A DNA stretch of 38,010 nt, from assembly GCA_026002265.1 (NCBI GenBank), contig BOBG01000006.1, positions 1 through 38,010 of the forward strand. Reading direction: 5' to 3'. Below the pieces are notes generated by a model. The model saw nothing but the letters and a program-made list of their open reading frames with translations. It did not search any database and had not been told where the DNA came from. The DNA comes from Spirochaetia bacterium. Its GTDB lineage: Bacteria; Spirochaetota; Spirochaetia; Treponematales; Breznakiellaceae. A program made the translations under genes and the position numbers. Position 1 is the first letter of the stretch; each line of letters opens with the position of its first letter. Positions 30,421 through 38,010 of the stretch are shown in pieces.

Positions 30421-31833
30421 ATGAAATATACATTTTTGAAGAGAGCGGTATTTACCGCTCTGCTGGCTTTCCTAATAACTGGAATCATCGCTGCTCAGGA
30501 ATATTATACTGGCGCTATTCTTGATGAAGCACTCTACAACAGTCTGCCTCAAAAAGCCGCCCAACTGACCCGTGCCTATGAAAATATGCCGGATGCGGTT
30601 TCCCTCAAGGCTTATGCTCCGGTTCCGGGAAATCAAGGGGCTTATGGTACGTGCGTGGCATGGTCAACGGCCTATGCAGCCCGAACAATTTCTGAGTCAA
30701 TAGCCCTTAACCGGATAAACCGGCAGCTCACGACTGAGAATACCTTTTCTCCTACCTTTATCTACAAAAATATCTCCTCTGATCCTTCCGGAAAAACTGG
30801 TACTGTAATCTCTGATGCACTCAATGTTATGAAAACAGAGGGTGCGGTCAAGATGTTAGCCATTGAACGGACTGGAGATTATTTCCGGAATACTTCGCTC
30901 TCCATGTTCCGGAATAGTCAAAGATACCCAATCGCTGATTATGTTATTCTCTATCGGTCAGATAGAGGAAATCCGGGAACAGATCTCTCACGCATAGATA
31001 TAGTGAAAAAGAGTATATCAGAAAACAAGCCGGTCATTATTGGTATGGAAGTATACACTTCTTTTTCCAATGCAAAAGATGTGTATAATCCCGGAAGACA
31101 GCTTGGTATGTACCGCGGCGGTCATGCGATGTGTGTAGTTGGTTATGATGATACTAAATACGGTGGCGCCTTTGAGATTCTCAACAGTTGGGGAACTGAC
31201 TGGGGAAATGGCGGGTATACATGGATTCCTTACACTGTATTTGACCAATTTGCCTATCATGCCTATGAAATGATCGAGCGTTTAGATTCATATAAAGATG
31301 CGACCGAATATGACGGCTTTGCCCAGATCGAATTGTATGGATCAAAAGCTGGAATGCCGGTTGTATTTTCCAATGGCTATTACCGGACAACTGCTTCCTA
31401 CGAATCGGGTACCAGATTCCGGTATCTTTTAGGAAACGATAAGCCGGCTTATGTGTATGCCTTTGCTTCAGATGAAACGATCCGGCAGACAACTCAGATA
31501 TTTCCGCTGGATGATGTTACCTCCCCGGTACTCGACTATTCGGAAAATACCATCGCATTTCCGGGTGAATATAAATGGATTCAGTTGGATAATCAACCCG
31601 GGACCGATTATCTTGTCGTGCTTTACTCAAAAGAAGCTTTGAATATAGATGCAATCCGAACTCGTTTTACCCGTGAGGGCGGAACCTTTCCAGAGCGAGT
31701 TGCTAAAGCTGTGGGCAGTAATTTCATTCCCTACAATCAAGCCATTTACAATCCGGCTGAATTGCGCTTTTCAGCTACCTCAACGAATACTAAAGCGATT
31801 TTTGGATTATTGTTAGCGATTGGGCACCGGTAA
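30421..31833 (+). CDS. Exported papain-family (C1) cysteine peptidase with C-terminal DUF4384-like domain
   Basis: A 470-residue protein. Residues 1-25 are a signal peptide (KRAVFTALLAFLITGIIAAQ). Papain-type catalytic residues are all present: Gln72/Cys78 in PGNQGAYGTCVAWSTAYA, His235 in RGGHAMCVVGYDD, Asn255 in EILNSWGTDWGNGGY. There is no long propeptide. The C-terminal 180 residues contain YVYAFASDE and the NTIAFPGEYKWIQLD / GTDYLVVLYSKEAL pattern of DUF4384-like domains, common partners of caspase-like and C1 peptidases. It lies 45 bases before the second caspase-like gene, so the two may share a transcript and act in the same envelope process. Confidence 0.88.
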   Translation: MKYTFLKRAVFTALLAFLITGIIAAQEYYTGAILDEALYNSLPQKAAQLTRAYENMPDAVSLKAYAPVPGNQGAYGTCVAWSTAYAARTISESIALNRINRQLTTENTFSPTFIYKNISSDPSGKTGTVISDALNVMKTEGAVKMLAIERTGDYFRNTSLSMFRNSQRYPIADYVILYRSDRGNPGTDLSRIDIVKKSISENKPVIIGMEVYTSFSNAKDVYNPGRQLGMYRGGHAMCVVGYDDTKYGGAFEILNSWGTDWGNGGYTWIPYTVFDQFAYHAYEMIERLDSYKDATEYDGFAQIELYGSKAGMPVVFSNGYYRTTASYESGTRFRYLLGNDKPAYVYAFASDETIRQTTQIFPLDDVTSPVLDYSENTIAFPGEYKWIQLDNQPGTDYLVVLYSKEALNIDAIRTRFTREGGTFPERVAKAVGSNFIPYNQAIYNPAELRFSATSTNTKAIFGLLLAIGHR

Positions 31834-31878
31834 TCAAGCATACTGTTTCACTCTTCGCAGTTATTAAAGGGGGTTTAT

Positions 31879-34014
31879 ATGAAAACGTTTTATCTTGTAT
31901 GTATTATCGCATTTTTGCTCCCGGCTGGAGCCGTTACACAAAACCGGTATGCTCTCATTATCGGCAACAACGCGTATAAAAACATCAATCCGTTAAGCAC
32001 TCCGGTCAATGATGCCCAAGCTATTGCCGCAAGCTTGCGGAATCTGGGCTGGGATGTTGACCAGCGTTCAAATGTGGGAAATATTGACATGGGCCGGGCT
32101 ATTACTACCTTTGTGAATAAGCTCAAAACCAACCCTACCAATGAGGGCTTCTTCTGGTACGCTGGACATGGTGTGGAAATCGACGGACAGAATTACCTGT
32201 TGCCGGTGGATATAGCTGACGAAGAGGATGCGGTTCTGTACAGTTCCACCCGGCTGAGCGATCTGCTGACCAGATTGAGAGATACTGCGAAGAACCAGGT
32301 GAACGTTGTAATCATCGATGCCTGCCGAAATAATCCCTTTTCGCTCACTCCTGATGGGACGCGGGGTGCTGCTCGGAGCCGGGGGCTTGCAGTTGAGCAG
32401 TATCTGCCGCAGGACTTGTTTCTGATGTATTCCACCGCGCCAGGTACCACGGCAGATGACGGAACGACCAACAGCCCTTTTACAGAAGCCTTCTTGCAAT
32501 ATATTGCGCGACGGGAACCTATGGTAGTGATGGTCACACGGGTCGTGGCTGAGACCTCGCGGCTTACCAAGGGAGTACAACGGCCCTATTTGGGAAGCTC
32601 CTCCTTCAGTCTGCCTGATTATTCTTTGGCCGGTATAGGATCATCTCCTCCCCTGCCTCCACCACAGCCGGCCGAGACAACCGGGAAAGTGACGGTAACG
32701 AGCCCGGTGGCTGGTACAGTGGTTTACAATGGATATGAGCAGAGTACCCGGATAAGTGCGAATCAATCGATCACCTTTAATAACGTACAAACAGGCAGTA
32801 CGACGTGGGCCGTGAAGCTCGATGACGGACGGACGACTGATACCCGGACGGTGACGGTACAAGCCGGGCAAACCGCGACGGTAACCATACCGGCGCCGGC
32901 AGTTACGCTGCAAGTCCCCCGGAATGTGCGTGCCGGGACGCCGGGGACTGATTCTGTACAGCTAACTTGGGATAGTGCCGGAGTCGGCATCAGTTACCGG
33001 GTGTACTATAATACTCAAAATAATGCATCCAGTGCGAATGCTCTTGGCGATTCAACTACCGGAACCTCTTTTAATGTAACCGGCATGGCACACAATTCGA
33101 CCTACTATTTCTGGGTAAGTTCCATACAAAACGGCCGGGAAAGTGCAAAGTCGCCGGCGGTGACGGTGCGTACTGCTTCAGCTCCGGTACCGGTTCAACC
33201 ATCTATCCCGGCAAACTTCGTGCGGATACCGGGTGGAACTTTTATGATGGGAAGTCCTTCGTCAGAGGTAAACCGGAGTAGTAGTGAGATCCAGCATCGG
33301 GTAACGATAACCGGATTTTCAATGAGTAAATATGAAGTGACACAGAAAGAATATCAAGAAGTGATGGGAACGAATCCCAGCTATTTCAAAGGAGACAATT
33401 TGCCGGTTGAGCAAGTGACTTGGTATGGTGCCATAGAGTACTGCAATGCGAGGAGCGGGAAAGAAGGGCTAACGCCGGCGTACACGATAGATAAAAGCCG
33501 GAAAGATCCGAATAATAATGCGCCAACAAATAGTGAATATGACTGGCAGAATGATAATGTCCGATGGGTAGTAACATGGAATCGGAGTGCGAATGGGTAT
33601 CGGCTGCCAACCGAGGCAGAATGGGAGTATGCCTGCCGGGCCGGAACGACAACACCGTTTAGTACCGGAACTAATATCACGACCAATCAAGCGAATTATA
33701 ATGGGAATAATCCGTACAATGGAAATGCGAAGGGAACGTATAGGGAAAGGACGTGGGCAGTGGGTAGCGGTACAGCGAATACGTGGGGCTTATACGATAT
33801 GCATGGGAATGTGTGGGAGTGGTGTTGGGATTGGTATGGTGATTATAATACTGCTTCGCAGGCTGATCCTGCTGGTGTCGCTTCTGGTTCGAGCCGCGTG
33901 TTACGTGGCGGGAGCTGGATCAGGTACGCCCGGTTCCTGCGTTCCGCAGGCCGGGGCCTCGACACTCCTACGAGCCGTTACGGTAAATACGGCTTCCGGG
34001 TCGTGCTTCCCTGA
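31879..34014 (+). CDS. Exported caspase-like/PEGA/FN3/C-type-lectin-fold protein with DGR variable C-terminus
   Basis: A 711-residue paralogue of the protein at 23529. Residues 1-20 are a signal peptide. The caspase-like domain (about 23-250) has His97 in WYAGHGVE and Cys149 in IIDACRNNPF. An extra PEGA-like domain (about 270-340: GKVTVTSPVAGTVVYNGYEQ, then FNNVQTGSTTWAVKLDDG) is inserted before the FN3 domain. The FN3 and lectin-fold parts are almost the same as in the other protein at DNA level, except for the final 42 codons, where the variable residues are different. The caspase parts are clearly more diverged, pointing to recent copying or gene conversion of the 3' half. Ribosome binding site AAAGGGGG. 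Confidence 0.9.
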   Translation: MKTFYLVCIIAFLLPAGAVTQNRYALIIGNNAYKNINPLSTPVNDAQAIAASLRNLGWDVDQRSNVGNIDMGRAITTFVNKLKTNPTNEGFFWYAGHGVEIDGQNYLLPVDIADEEDAVLYSSTRLSDLLTRLRDTAKNQVNVVIIDACRNNPFSLTPDGTRGAARSRGLAVEQYLPQDLFLMYSTAPGTTADDGTTNSPFTEAFLQYIARREPMVVMVTRVVAETSRLTKGVQRPYLGSSSFSLPDYSLAGIGSSPPLPPPQPAETTGKVTVTSPVAGTVVYNGYEQSTRISANQSITFNNVQTGSTTWAVKLDDGRTTDTRTVTVQAGQTATVTIPAPAVTLQVPRNVRAGTPGTDSVQLTWDSAGVGISYRVYYNTQNNASSANALGDSTTGTSFNVTGMAHNSTYYFWVSSIQNGRESAKSPAVTVRTASAPVPVQPSIPANFVRIPGGTFMMGSPSSEVNRSSSEIQHRVTITGFSMSKYEVTQKEYQEVMGTNPSYFKGDNLPVEQVTWYGAIEYCNARSGKEGLTPAYTIDKSRKDPNNNAPTNSEYDWQNDNVRWVVTWNRSANGYRLPTEAEWEYACRAGTTTPFSTGTNITTNQANYNGNNPYNGNAKGTYRERTWAVGSGTANTWGLYDMHGNVWEWCWDWYGDYNTASQADPAGVASGSSRVLRGGSWIRYARFLRSAGRGLDTPTSRYGKYGFRVVLP
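33889..34014 (+). other. DGR-type variable region VR2
   Basis: Final 126 bases. Fixed positions spell SRV-RGGSW, A, LRSA, R, P, R and GFRVV; the residues between are variable. See VR1 for the codon comparison. No template repeat rich in AAC codons and no reverse transcriptase gene was found in the window. Confidence 0.75.
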
Positions 34015-34030
34015 GTTCTGCACCTGTCAT

Positions 34031-34534
34031 TTCGGCAGGCTCAATGACCGGTTTGGCAGGCTCAATGACCGGTTTGGCAGGCTCAATGACCGGTTTGGCA
34101 GGCTCAATGACCGGTTTGGCAGGCTCAATGACCGGTTCGGTAGGTTCAATGACCGGTTCGGTAGGTTCAATGACCGGTTCGGCAGGCTCAATGACCGGTT
34201 CGGCAGGCTCAATGACCGGTTCGGCAGGCTCAATGACCGGTTCGGCAGGCTCAATGACCGGTTCGGTAGGTTCAATGACCGGTTCGGTAGGCTCAATGAC
34301 CGGTTCGGTAGGTTCAATGACCGGTTCGGCAGGCTCAATGACCGGTTCGGTAGGTTCAATGACCGGTTCGGTAGGCTCAATGACCGGTTCGGCAGGCTCA
34401 ATGACCGGTTCGGTAGGTTCAATGACCGGTTCGGTAGGCTCAATGACCGGTTCGGCAGGCTCAATGACCGGTTTGGCAGGCTCAATGACCGGTTCGGTAG
34501 GCTCAATGACCGGTTCGGTAGGTTCAATGACCGG
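34031..34534. repeat. 21-bp minisatellite, 24 copies
   Basis: Twenty-four head-to-tail units of 21 bp, each starting TTYGGYAGGYTC and ending AATGACCGG. All differences between units are C/T at three fixed positions. The array starts 17 bases after the stop codon of the DGR-type gene. The same flanks surround a single unit at 25401-25421 behind the paralogue. The frames through it are open only because 21 is a multiple of 3. Confidence 0.95.
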
Positions 34535-34986
34535 GAATGAGTCCCCGAAGTCTGGTGCAAGGCGTTAAGCCGTAGCACCAAGACGAAGGGGAAAAGCACT
34601 GCAACTGGCTTAGTGATTGTGTATTTGGATTGATATTGAAAGGTGGCGCGAAGCATCACATGTTTTGCCCGCGTAGCGGGCTTGAAATTTTTTTCCGGCT
34701 GGCCAGCATTAAAATTCGATATAGTGACTGCTTGCCGGAAAGCTCCCTGAGCCTGTCGAAGGGAGTGATGCTTTCTTCATACCGGTCATTCTTTCCTAAA
34801 TACATTGCTGTTGACAGTACGATGGTATAAATGAAAAATGGTTGGTGCTGGTATGAAAGCATTGCGCTCTCTCTTACCTCATTACCCAATACGCTGTATC
34901 TGTTTGTCACTGTGGACGCCGATCAAGCACTGCCGTGTGTACCTCTGTTACCTCTGCGGTTGCAATTAAAATGACCTCGCTTCTAT
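34535..34986. other. Intergenic region after the minisatellite
   Basis: No gene seen. 34535-34605 matches the sequence behind VR1 (CCCCGAAGTCTGGTGCAAGG and following, at 25430-25480). A REP-like hairpin is at 34743-34765. 34930-34963 is the inverted partner of 25818-25849. Confidence 0.5.
34743..34765. repeat. REP-like hairpin
   Basis: CTCCCT / AGGGAG stem around GAGCCTGTCGA, the CCTGAGCCTGTCGAAGG-type palindrome dispersed in many bacterial genomes. Its core GAGCCTG is shared with the 21-bp unit read on the other strand. Confidence 0.6.
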
Positions 34987-37317
34987 CTATTCACTCCCCA
35001 CCGGGGCTGGTAAAAGAGGCTGTTTTGGATGATGTCTTCCTATATCTTGAGTCCAGAGGTGTAAACACTGAGCAGCCCATTGACAGACCAAAAGCCGGAG
35101 CCGGATTATTGAACCTAGTTCATCGTCCAGAACAACTTCGGCAAAAACTGACTGTGCTATGGGTTCACACACGGATTCCGGTAATGCGAAAATCCACTGA
35201 GAAAAAGGCGCACCATTTGAATCATGCATATATGACGAAACAGCATCCTGTAAGGTTTTTGCCTGTGCGCTAATGGCTGCGAGATGGGACTTCTTTCGGA
35301 AGGGCTTCCAGCCCCCGTGCGTTGCAGTAAAGAATTCAACAGCCGTTTCAGCTTCATCCAATGCAAGGGTTTCTCCAAGACTCTGATCCTCTAAAAACCG
35401 GACCAAAAGGTGGTAAAACTGACTCTTTATTCCCAGAATACTCGCCAGAGCCAGCGCGACTTCATTACTCAAATACGATACATCGCCTGCATTCCGCAGT
35501 ATATCGAGGAGCGCACCGAGCGATTCTGGCGAACGGTATAAACCGAGGGCTTCAATCCCCATAATCTTGAGCCGAAAATTCTCTGTTCCTAGAATCAGCC
35601 GCTCGATCTGCGGACGGAACGCATTGTCGCCCAATTTTGCAAGCGCGATGACGGATTCCGCAGCCAGCATATAATCCCTTGAGAGGGAAAGTTCCCGGAG
35701 AATCGGGATCGCAGCCGAAACCTTGTGATTGCCCAGAATCCGGGCAGAAATGAATGCAGTTGTGTACGCATTGTTAATAACATCGTCTAACAGCATTTTT
35801 TCAGCGTCAGTGTTGAGGACTCCTACCATTTCCAATGCCCGAAGCGCTTCAAACCGGACGCTCAACAACGGAGAATGGGCCCGTGTGAGTAATCCTTGAA
35901 TCGCAAGTTGTGATGGTGTATCGTGAAGCGCCTCGAGGAGCGCCTCTTCTTCCTGAGAATCACTCGTTTTATTGAGGCGTTCCAGCAAGTTGATCGCATG
36001 GAGATCCCGGAACGAAAACATGACATCCAGTGCATTTTTGAAAGGAAGCGCGCCGAGTAGTACCAGACTCCGCTGCAAAATGAGTACCACCCCGACCATC
36101 GCGGCAAGTACGGCATAGAGCATTTTGAACGAAAGTGTAGGAGCGACATTTATCCCGGTGCAAAAATCCAGAAAAGTTCCCGCGAGAAAAGAACCGCCTG
36201 CACCCGCGATACCAAAGCAGAAAAAGTACACAATTCCCATATCCAGCATATATTCAGCCGGAATCAGCGAGAGAAAATAGGTCTGAGCTAACCCTTCCGC
36301 ACCGATAAAGCCGAAGTTGAGCATAAAATTGAGAAATGCCAAAAACAGAATCACAGTGATAAAATTATCCAAAGCCACAGTCGGGAAAAAAATAATGGGC
36401 AGCATACTGATCAACCCAACAATCGTACACCACATGAAAAGCGGCTTGGCCCCGACCCGGTCGATCAAAAATTTGATCAACATCCCGATCAGCATCGAGC
36501 CCAAACCCCCGAACACTGTGTACAATGCGATCATGCCGTCACTTTGATCAAAAATTTCCCGGCAGTACACGATAACAAAAGCACGGGCAACACCGGATGC
36601 CATAGCGATGAGAATCAGCAGTACAATGAATTGTTTAAATGACTTCCGGCCGAAACATTCCTTGAGTATTGAAAAGAATGCAGCATTTTTTTTATTTTTG
36701 TCGCCATGAGGTTCCGGAATATTCCGCAGCATGATTCCGCTGGTGACTCCCCCGATGATTCCGGAACCGATGATCACTGCATAGAGAAAAAGCGGCGGGT
36801 TGCCTCCGAGGAGGATTGCGATGGCAAAGTTTGAAACCATGCCGACTGCGCTGTTAATTACTTGAATCTGCGTCATGTAACTGGCCCGGTCGGGACCGGC
36901 CGAGAGATCGTTCAGAACCGGATTATTACCGATCATGCCGATTCCCCGGCTCACATGAAATAAAAGGACACCGATCAAAGTGAGATTGAGTGCGAATTCC
37001 GTGTTCCCGGCTGAAGCGAAAAACGGCGCGAGAAAAAACGGTGTCATGGCGACCGCACGAAGTACCCATGTTATGCTGTAAATCTTTACAACAGAAAAGG
37101 TCCGTGTGAGAATTTTGCCAAGAGGCAGAAAAAAGAACGCAACATAGCCTACCGCGCTCAAAAGGCCGATGAATGTTGAGTTTGCCTTAAGGCGCATGGC
37201 AAACAGCGTGACGATACCGCCGGCGAGCATTGTATAGGAAAACGAATTGAATACATTAAAAATATTATAAAGATCACGCGCTTTCGCGAGCCGGTGCGGC
37301 GACATTGGAACAGACAT
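34987..37317 (-). CDS. Major facilitator transporter fused to HEAT-like repeats
   Basis: A 776-residue inner-membrane protein. The first 430 residues contain about twelve transmembrane segments of the major facilitator type (for example FIGLLSAVGYVAFFFLPLGK and MIALYTVFGGLGSMLIGMLI). The last 320 are soluble and consist of HEAT-like helical repeats (LLTRAHSPLLSVRFEALRAL, ILRELSLSRDYMLAAESVIA, IEALGLYRSPESLGALLDIL). Substrate unknown. The start is placed at ATG 37317 because a promoter ends seven bases upstream; upstream in-frame start codons would lie in or before the promoter and lack ribosome binding sites. Confidence 0.82.
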   Translation of the reverse strand: MSVPMSPHRLAKARDLYNIFNVFNSFSYTMLAGGIVTLFAMRLKANSTFIGLLSAVGYVAFFFLPLGKILTRTFSVVKIYSITWVLRAVAMTPFFLAPFFASAGNTEFALNLTLIGVLLFHVSRGIGMIGNNPVLNDLSAGPDRASYMTQIQVINSAVGMVSNFAIAILLGGNPPLFLYAVIIGSGIIGGVTSGIMLRNIPEPHGDKNKKNAAFFSILKECFGRKSFKQFIVLLILIAMASGVARAFVIVYCREIFDQSDGMIALYTVFGGLGSMLIGMLIKFLIDRVGAKPLFMWCTIVGLISMLPIIFFPTVALDNFITVILFLAFLNFMLNFGFIGAEGLAQTYFLSLIPAEYMLDMGIVYFFCFGIAGAGGSFLAGTFLDFCTGINVAPTLSFKMLYAVLAAMVGVVLILQRSLVLLGALPFKNALDVMFSFRDLHAINLLERLNKTSDSQEEEALLEALHDTPSQLAIQGLLTRAHSPLLSVRFEALRALEMVGVLNTDAEKMLLDDVINNAYTTAFISARILGNHKVSAAIPILRELSLSRDYMLAAESVIALAKLGDNAFRPQIERLILGTENFRLKIMGIEALGLYRSPESLGALLDILRNAGDVSYLSNEVALALASILGIKSQFYHLLVRFLEDQSLGETLALDEAETAVEFFTATHGGWKPFRKKSHLAAISAQAKTLQDAVSSYMHDSNGAPFSQWIFALPESVCEPIAQSVFAEVVLDDELGSIIRLRLLVCQWAAQCLHLWTQDIGRHHPKQPLLPAPVGSE

Positions 37318-37324
37318 ATAGTTC

Positions 37325-37353
37325 ATGCTACACAGCATTGCCATCATTGACAA
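37325..37353 (-). promoter_or_regulatory. Transporter gene promoter, leaderless configuration
   Basis: Minus-strand TTGTCA, 17-base spacer, TAGCAT, ending seven bases before the ATG at 37317. Confidence 0.5.
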
Positions 37354-37395
37354 GAGAGAACTACTTGTACCAAAACCCCCTATATGCAACGCTGG

Positions 37396-37454
37396 TAGAG
37401 GTCTGTCCCCATGTAATTATATTTGTTAAAAAGAGATATAGAGGTCTGTCCCCA
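37396..37454. repeat. Two copies of a 16-bp repeat, 43 bp apart
   Basis: TAGAGGTCTGTCCCCA at 37396-37411 and again at 37439-37454, between two divergent genes. Similar GGTCTGTCCCC motifs are found dispersed in other genomes; function unknown. Confidence 0.7.
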
Positions 37455-37503
37455 AACCGGCCCTAAAATTGAAATAGGTATAACCGGCTGGAAATTGAAT
37501 CTA

Positions 37504-37532
37504 TTGACAAAATGTGTCATGATCGTTACTCT
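37504..37532 (+). promoter_or_regulatory. Promoter of the flavodoxin-like gene, leaderless configuration
   Basis: TTGACA, 17-base spacer, TACTCT, ending seven bases before the GTG at 37540. Confidence 0.5.
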
Positions 37533-37539
37533 ATGCAAT

Positions 37540-37929
37540 GTGGAAAAAAGAGTGCTTATTCTGACTGATGGTGAATTCTCGACTCAAGAGGCAGCAAAAC
37601 AAATTGCTGCTACATTCCCGGATAGCCGGATTCTAACAGCCCGTGAATTTACCGGTGTAGAAATACTATCACCGGATGCTTATTTTTTCGGGTGCGCTGA
37701 ACCGGATCCGCCCTCATTTGCATACCTCGAAACAGTATTACAACATATCAATTTAGTCGGACGTCCCTGCGGCATTTTCTCTCCACAATCTGAATATTCT
37801 TCACAAGCTCTTGAATATCTTTCCCGTATTGTCGTTGATTCCGAGTTAGCGCTCTATCCGCATCCATTTCTGGCCGAAGGTCAGGTTGATATTGCATCGT
37901 GGGCGGTTGGTGTACTCGGCCGGGAATGA
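37540..37929 (+). CDS. Small flavodoxin-like protein
   Basis: A 129-residue protein that begins with a beta strand and a loop like those of flavodoxin-type folds: KRVLILTDGEFSTQEAAKQI, then SPDAYFFGCAEPDPPSFAYL and LVGRPCGIFSPQSEYSSQAL. The alternation of strands and helices fits the fold, but a flavin-binding loop is not certain. The start is taken as GTG 37540, placed at the predicted transcript start; an in-frame ATG at 37519 overlaps the promoter. It is divergent from the transporter gene and 29 bases before apt. Confidence 0.6.
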   Translation: MEKRVLILTDGEFSTQEAAKQIAATFPDSRILTAREFTGVEILSPDAYFFGCAEPDPPSFAYLETVLQHINLVGRPCGIFSPQSEYSSQALEYLSRIVVDSELALYPHPFLAEGQVDIASWAVGVLGRE

Positions 37930-37958
37930 CAAAGACCTTTTGGCGTTAAGGATTTATT

Positions 37959-38010
37959 GTGCTACAATTTGATCTTGATGCATATATCAGAAAAGTTCCT
38001 GATTTTCCCA
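37959..38010 (+). CDS. apt: Adenine phosphoribosyltransferase, N-terminal fragment (cut by window edge)
   Basis: GTG start after AAGGA, then LQFDLDAYIRKVPDFP, which matches the conserved opening of adenine phosphoribosyltransferase (DLDxxIRxxPDFPxPG). The enzyme salvages adenine to AMP with PRPP. Only 17 codons are inside the window, so the call rests on this short motif. Confidence 0.7.
   Translation, partial: MLQFDLDAYIRKVPDFP

Noticed and set aside
23529..34014. Sulfatase-modifying (formylglycine-generating) enzymes
   Set aside because: The fold matches, but the C-terminal variable region and the fusion to caspase-like domains fit a DGR ligand-binding lectin fold better, and no sulfatase gene is near.
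34031..34534. CRISPR array or repetitive protein gene
   Set aside because: The units are directly adjacent with no spacers, so it is not CRISPR. Frames are open on both strands only because the 21-bp unit is a multiple of three without stop codons; there is no start signal.
1..38010. tRNA, rRNA or known riboswitch genes
   Set aside because: None was recognised by eye; a covariance-model search would be needed to exclude short RNAs.

Overview
The window suggests a host-associated spirochaete of the Treponema type. This is inferred from gene content (a large integron cassette array of the kind known in Treponema denticola, an HcpR/Hcp pair, TvpA-like variable lectin proteins with the Treponema diversity-generating-retroelement signature) and was not confirmed by any search. 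Base composition changes sharply near 18.9 kb. To the left, AT-rich genes are separated by GC-rich repeats of about 170 bp. To the right lies ordinary, more GC-balanced chromosome.

Region 1 (1-18.0 kb) is an integron gene-cassette array. Nineteen attC sites or attC remnants and the edge of another were found (attC0-attC19, one of them collapsed and one truncated), and every coding cassette reads on the minus strand. Cargo includes a GyrI-like protein, a type II restriction-modification pair, HigBA and PIN/Phd toxin-antitoxins, a lone putative restriction endonuclease, three GNAT acetyltransferases, a short pyrophosphatase, a DUF4349 lipoprotein, a methyltransferase-like membrane protein, a serine hydrolase, an SRPBCC lipoprotein, an APH-like kinase and several unknowns. 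No integrase is in the window. Almost every cassette has its own sigma70-type promoter just inside its 5' boundary. Cassette ends form 15-20 bp cassette-specific inverted repeats with one invariant mismatch.

Region 2 (18.0-19.8 kb) is a scar: a decayed IS5-family element butted directly onto a frameshifted MATE-transporter remnant, followed by an attC fragment in the opposite orientation to the array.

Region 3 (19.8-23.4 kb) is a nitrosative-stress locus: a Crp/Fnr regulator (HcpR-like) divergent from hcp (hybrid cluster protein), a two-cluster ferredoxin-like protein, and decayed small genes.

Region 4 (23.5-34.6 kb) holds two exported caspase-like/FN3/formylglycine-enzyme-fold proteins whose last 42 codons carry the signature of diversity-generating retroelement (DGR) variable regions. 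A block of metabolic and housekeeping genes (galK, J-domain protein, TatD nuclease, uridine-kinase-like) and a papain-like exported peptidase lie between them. The second variable region is followed by 24 copies of a 21-bp repeat that is present once behind the first. No reverse transcriptase or template repeat is in the window, so these would be remote DGR targets.

Region 5 (35-38 kb) has a fusion of a major-facilitator transporter with HEAT-like repeats, a small flavodoxin-like protein, and the start of apt. Several genes across the window have a -10 element only 5-9 nt before the start codon and no ribosome binding site, which suggests frequent leaderless transcription.
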